This document shows positions 61,947-64,000 of a DNA stretch of 64,000 nucleotides, one piece after another. The notes beneath the pieces are model-generated. The model was not told where the DNA came from. It saw only the letters and a program-made list of their open reading frames with translations, and ran no database searches. The stretch is from Cavenderia fasciculata (Eukaryota; Evosea; Eumycetozoa; Acytosteliales; Cavenderiaceae): NCBI RefSeq assembly GCF_000203815.1, contig NW_004457642.1:186001-250000 (forward strand), given 5' to 3'. Each line of letters begins with the position of its first letter. Position 1 is the stretch's first letter. Made by a program: the position numbers and the translations under genes.

Positions 61947-63932
61947 ATGATGATACAGAAAATCTTCTTTTTCTTCTTGTTGTTGTTGTTCTTTTCAACA
62001 ACCTTTGTTCAAGGTATTTATCAATCATTTTACAAGTTCTGTATCACAACTTGACACTTTTTTTTCTTTTCTTTTTTTTTTGTTTTTTTTTATTATTTAC
62101 CTATTTGTAGGTTATATTAGTATATATAATGTAACTATCAATGAACAAGGGTATTCTTATTATGTACCAGATAAACAATGTAGAGTTAAATATGTTATGT
62201 TGGTCGATTGTGACTATCCCCAAATTCCAACTTTGACATTGACCAATTCGTCGATCAATGTGGCCAGTAGCCAAGCTGTGCTGATATCAATGTTGAATAA
62301 TGGTGACCGGAAACTATGGATTGTCACGCTCAACTATCCAATCGGACAAACACCTGCAGTACCAGTGACACTCAAAACGGTTCTTGACCCAACCATTGCA
62401 AACTGGGAATTCCCATCCTACTATTGTCCAGACCCCAACAACGATCTCCTTTTCCAAGTGACTCCACCTGAATACCTTCAAGACGGTTTCACCACGAGAT
62501 TCGAGCTGCGTATGATTCCCTTTTACCCCATTCTAGATACTATTCAATGCAATTCCCCTTTTTCTGCCATGATGGTTTGTACAAGTAAAGTATTATTACA
62601 CATTTATTTACCAACCATAATTAATAGTAATTATTTTCTTCTTTTTTATGTTTATTTATTTTATAGCTTTAGTAAATATAAAACAAGATGGGTATTTAGT
62701 AGCATTGTCAACTTTTTATAGGAATAACCAGTCTGGATATACATCACCATTCAACTTGACCTTTGGTGCAACATCAATATTTTCGATTGGTATTCCAATT
62801 GTTCCTCGTTACACTGACGACATTGATGCTATTGATTATGTGGTGATTAGTGGAACAGAGACACAGTCACCAATCGAAGCGTTCCCATTGAATATAATGC
62901 CAGGTTACTTTATTCCGGTTGGTGCCATGTTTGAGATGACAACAACTAATCCAGACAAAACTTTTTTGTTGTCGAGTGCTCTCAACATTCCAATCATTCC
63001 AGTACAAGGAAATAGTGGTGATGGAATGAAATACCTCTATTCAAGAGTCGCAAGTGACATGATCTCAGGTTTACCAATCGCTTCTAATTCCTACCTCCTA
63101 AACTCTAATACCAGTACATCATTCCCATTATTAGATCAATCATCAATATCTATCCACCAATTAAAGAGTATGTTTATATTATATATATATATATCAATTA
63201 GTATTTTTATTTGCTTACTTTTTTAATTATAATTCAAAGCTCCAAACGCACCAACACTTGCAGGAATTGATATTATAGTAGCAGATAATATTATTAGTCA
63301 AGTTGTGGCACTGTCTCAATGCACCTTTCCCCTAAGATTCAAAGTTGGCCAATCTCCTATCTACTCTATACCTCCACCTTTTGGTTTCAGTGTGATTGGA
63401 GGAGTATCAAAAAGATTCACACTTATATATAATGGAGTTGTATCTCAGAATCTTCAAATGACCTTTTACCAACAAAACCCTAATCTTCAAGATTCACTTT
63501 CCAATACTCGAGCGAATCCAAATTCAGGTTCTATCATTATAGGTATTTATTATTGTCGCTAAGATTTGAAATGATCAATCATTCATTTATAAATATTTAT
63601 TTTTTATATTCTTTTAGATTCCTCTCTGCCAACAGTATCAAATATTCAACTCTTAAAGGTATCAACGAATAGTTTTATTGTAACATTGCAACTTGGTGAT
63701 TCATTGTCTGGTGTTGAGAGTTTTGTTTTCAGGAATACATACTATGGATTGAATACCATTGTCAGTGGTACTATTAATGATGGAATGTTTGTATTTGAAC
63801 ATACTGCTCGTAGTACCGATATAAATGCCCTCGAACTGAGGGTGGTTGATCGTTCCTCCAACTTTTTGTACACCCAATATAATACTTTTGGTACCTATGG
63901 TGAACCAATTCCACCAACTCCAATTATTGATT
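61947..63932 (+). CDS. EGF/ComC-type surface protein, 5' part; continues past window
   Basis: Exons 61947-62013, 62111-62584, 62667-63167, 63240-63542 and 63618-63932 join in one frame with GT-AG borders; the gene goes on past 64000. Exon 1 codes for a signal peptide (FFFFLLLLFFSTTFVQG). The next exons give beta-rich extracellular domains rich in Val/Ile/Asn/Thr. The fourth and fifth visible exons align with the first two exons of the gene at 1-3343 (IPPPFGFSVIGG against IPPPFGLTIAGT; Y.GLNTIVSGTINDGMFVFEH against Y.GRNTLVSGNFTKGVFVFEY) and use the same phase-1 junctions. It is therefore a full-length relative expected to end in EGF, supersandwich-like domain and membrane helix. The ATG is favoured by the signal peptide directly after it. 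Confidence 0.82.
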
Positions 63933-64000
63933 GTATGTAATATGAATTTCAAAATTCCAAAGGTTTATTTTACTCATTTTTTATACCTTTTTTTTATTTC

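Noticed and set aside
1-64000. tRNA, rRNA or CRISPR array
   Set aside because: No stretch with the needed conserved boxes or regularly spaced repeats was noticed by eye. The regular repeats seen are simple microsatellites. A covariance-model scan was not possible here.

Overview
The window looks like genomic DNA of a dictyostelid social amoeba. The signs are AT-rich non-coding DNA full of A/T homopolymers and short tandem repeats, many short GT-AG introns of about 50-150 bases, and a gene family built like the Dictyostelium ComC-type surface proteins (leucine-rich N-terminus, TIG/IPT-like and EGF-like modules, a C-terminal 'ComC supersandwich'-like domain, one membrane helix and a short basic tail). 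Coding regions are less A/T-biased than I would expect for D. discoideum, so another dictyostelid is more likely. The species cannot be named from sequence alone.

Layout. (1) 1-3343, plus strand: 3' part of a four-exon-visible EGF/ComC-type membrane protein. (2) 3417-9988: a gene remnant, a 900-residue ankyrin-like protein ending in a possible prenylation box, a frame-broken ankyrin-like gene (its intact twin lies at 24237-26189), and a broken plus-strand gene of uncertain family. (3) 10099-61300, minus strand: eleven head-to-tail ComC-like genes, called A to K here, interrupted once by the intact ankyrin-like twin. A complete exon model for gene A has 12 exons and gives exactly 1143 codons plus stop; the others follow the same plan. 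A, C, E, F and I look intact. B is open but lacks one splice acceptor. D, G, H and K carry frame, stop or start lesions, and J has lost its whole middle. (4) 61947-64000, plus strand: 5' part of a second gene of the same type as the one at 1-3343, so two diverged relatives flank the array.

Main interpretation (inference). The array is a fast-evolving set of cell-surface receptors or adhesins. The last exon (second TIG, second EGF, supersandwich-like domain, membrane helix) is nearly the same DNA in all copies, while the N-terminal leucine-rich exons and first TIG differ greatly between copies. Other signs of exchange are two neighbouring genes sharing the same nonsense codon, duplicated 3'-end relics between genes, a deletion hybrid (J), and an internal in-frame duplication (E). 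This resembles the genomic behaviour of recognition-gene clusters such as the TIG-domain Tgr allorecognition genes of Dictyostelium, but function is not shown by sequence. Short A/T-rich motifs recur about 130-190 bases upstream of several array genes and may give shared control. I saw no convincing tRNA, rRNA, CRISPR array or intact transposon; one insertion of unknown type of about 730 bases sits in the last exon of gene D.
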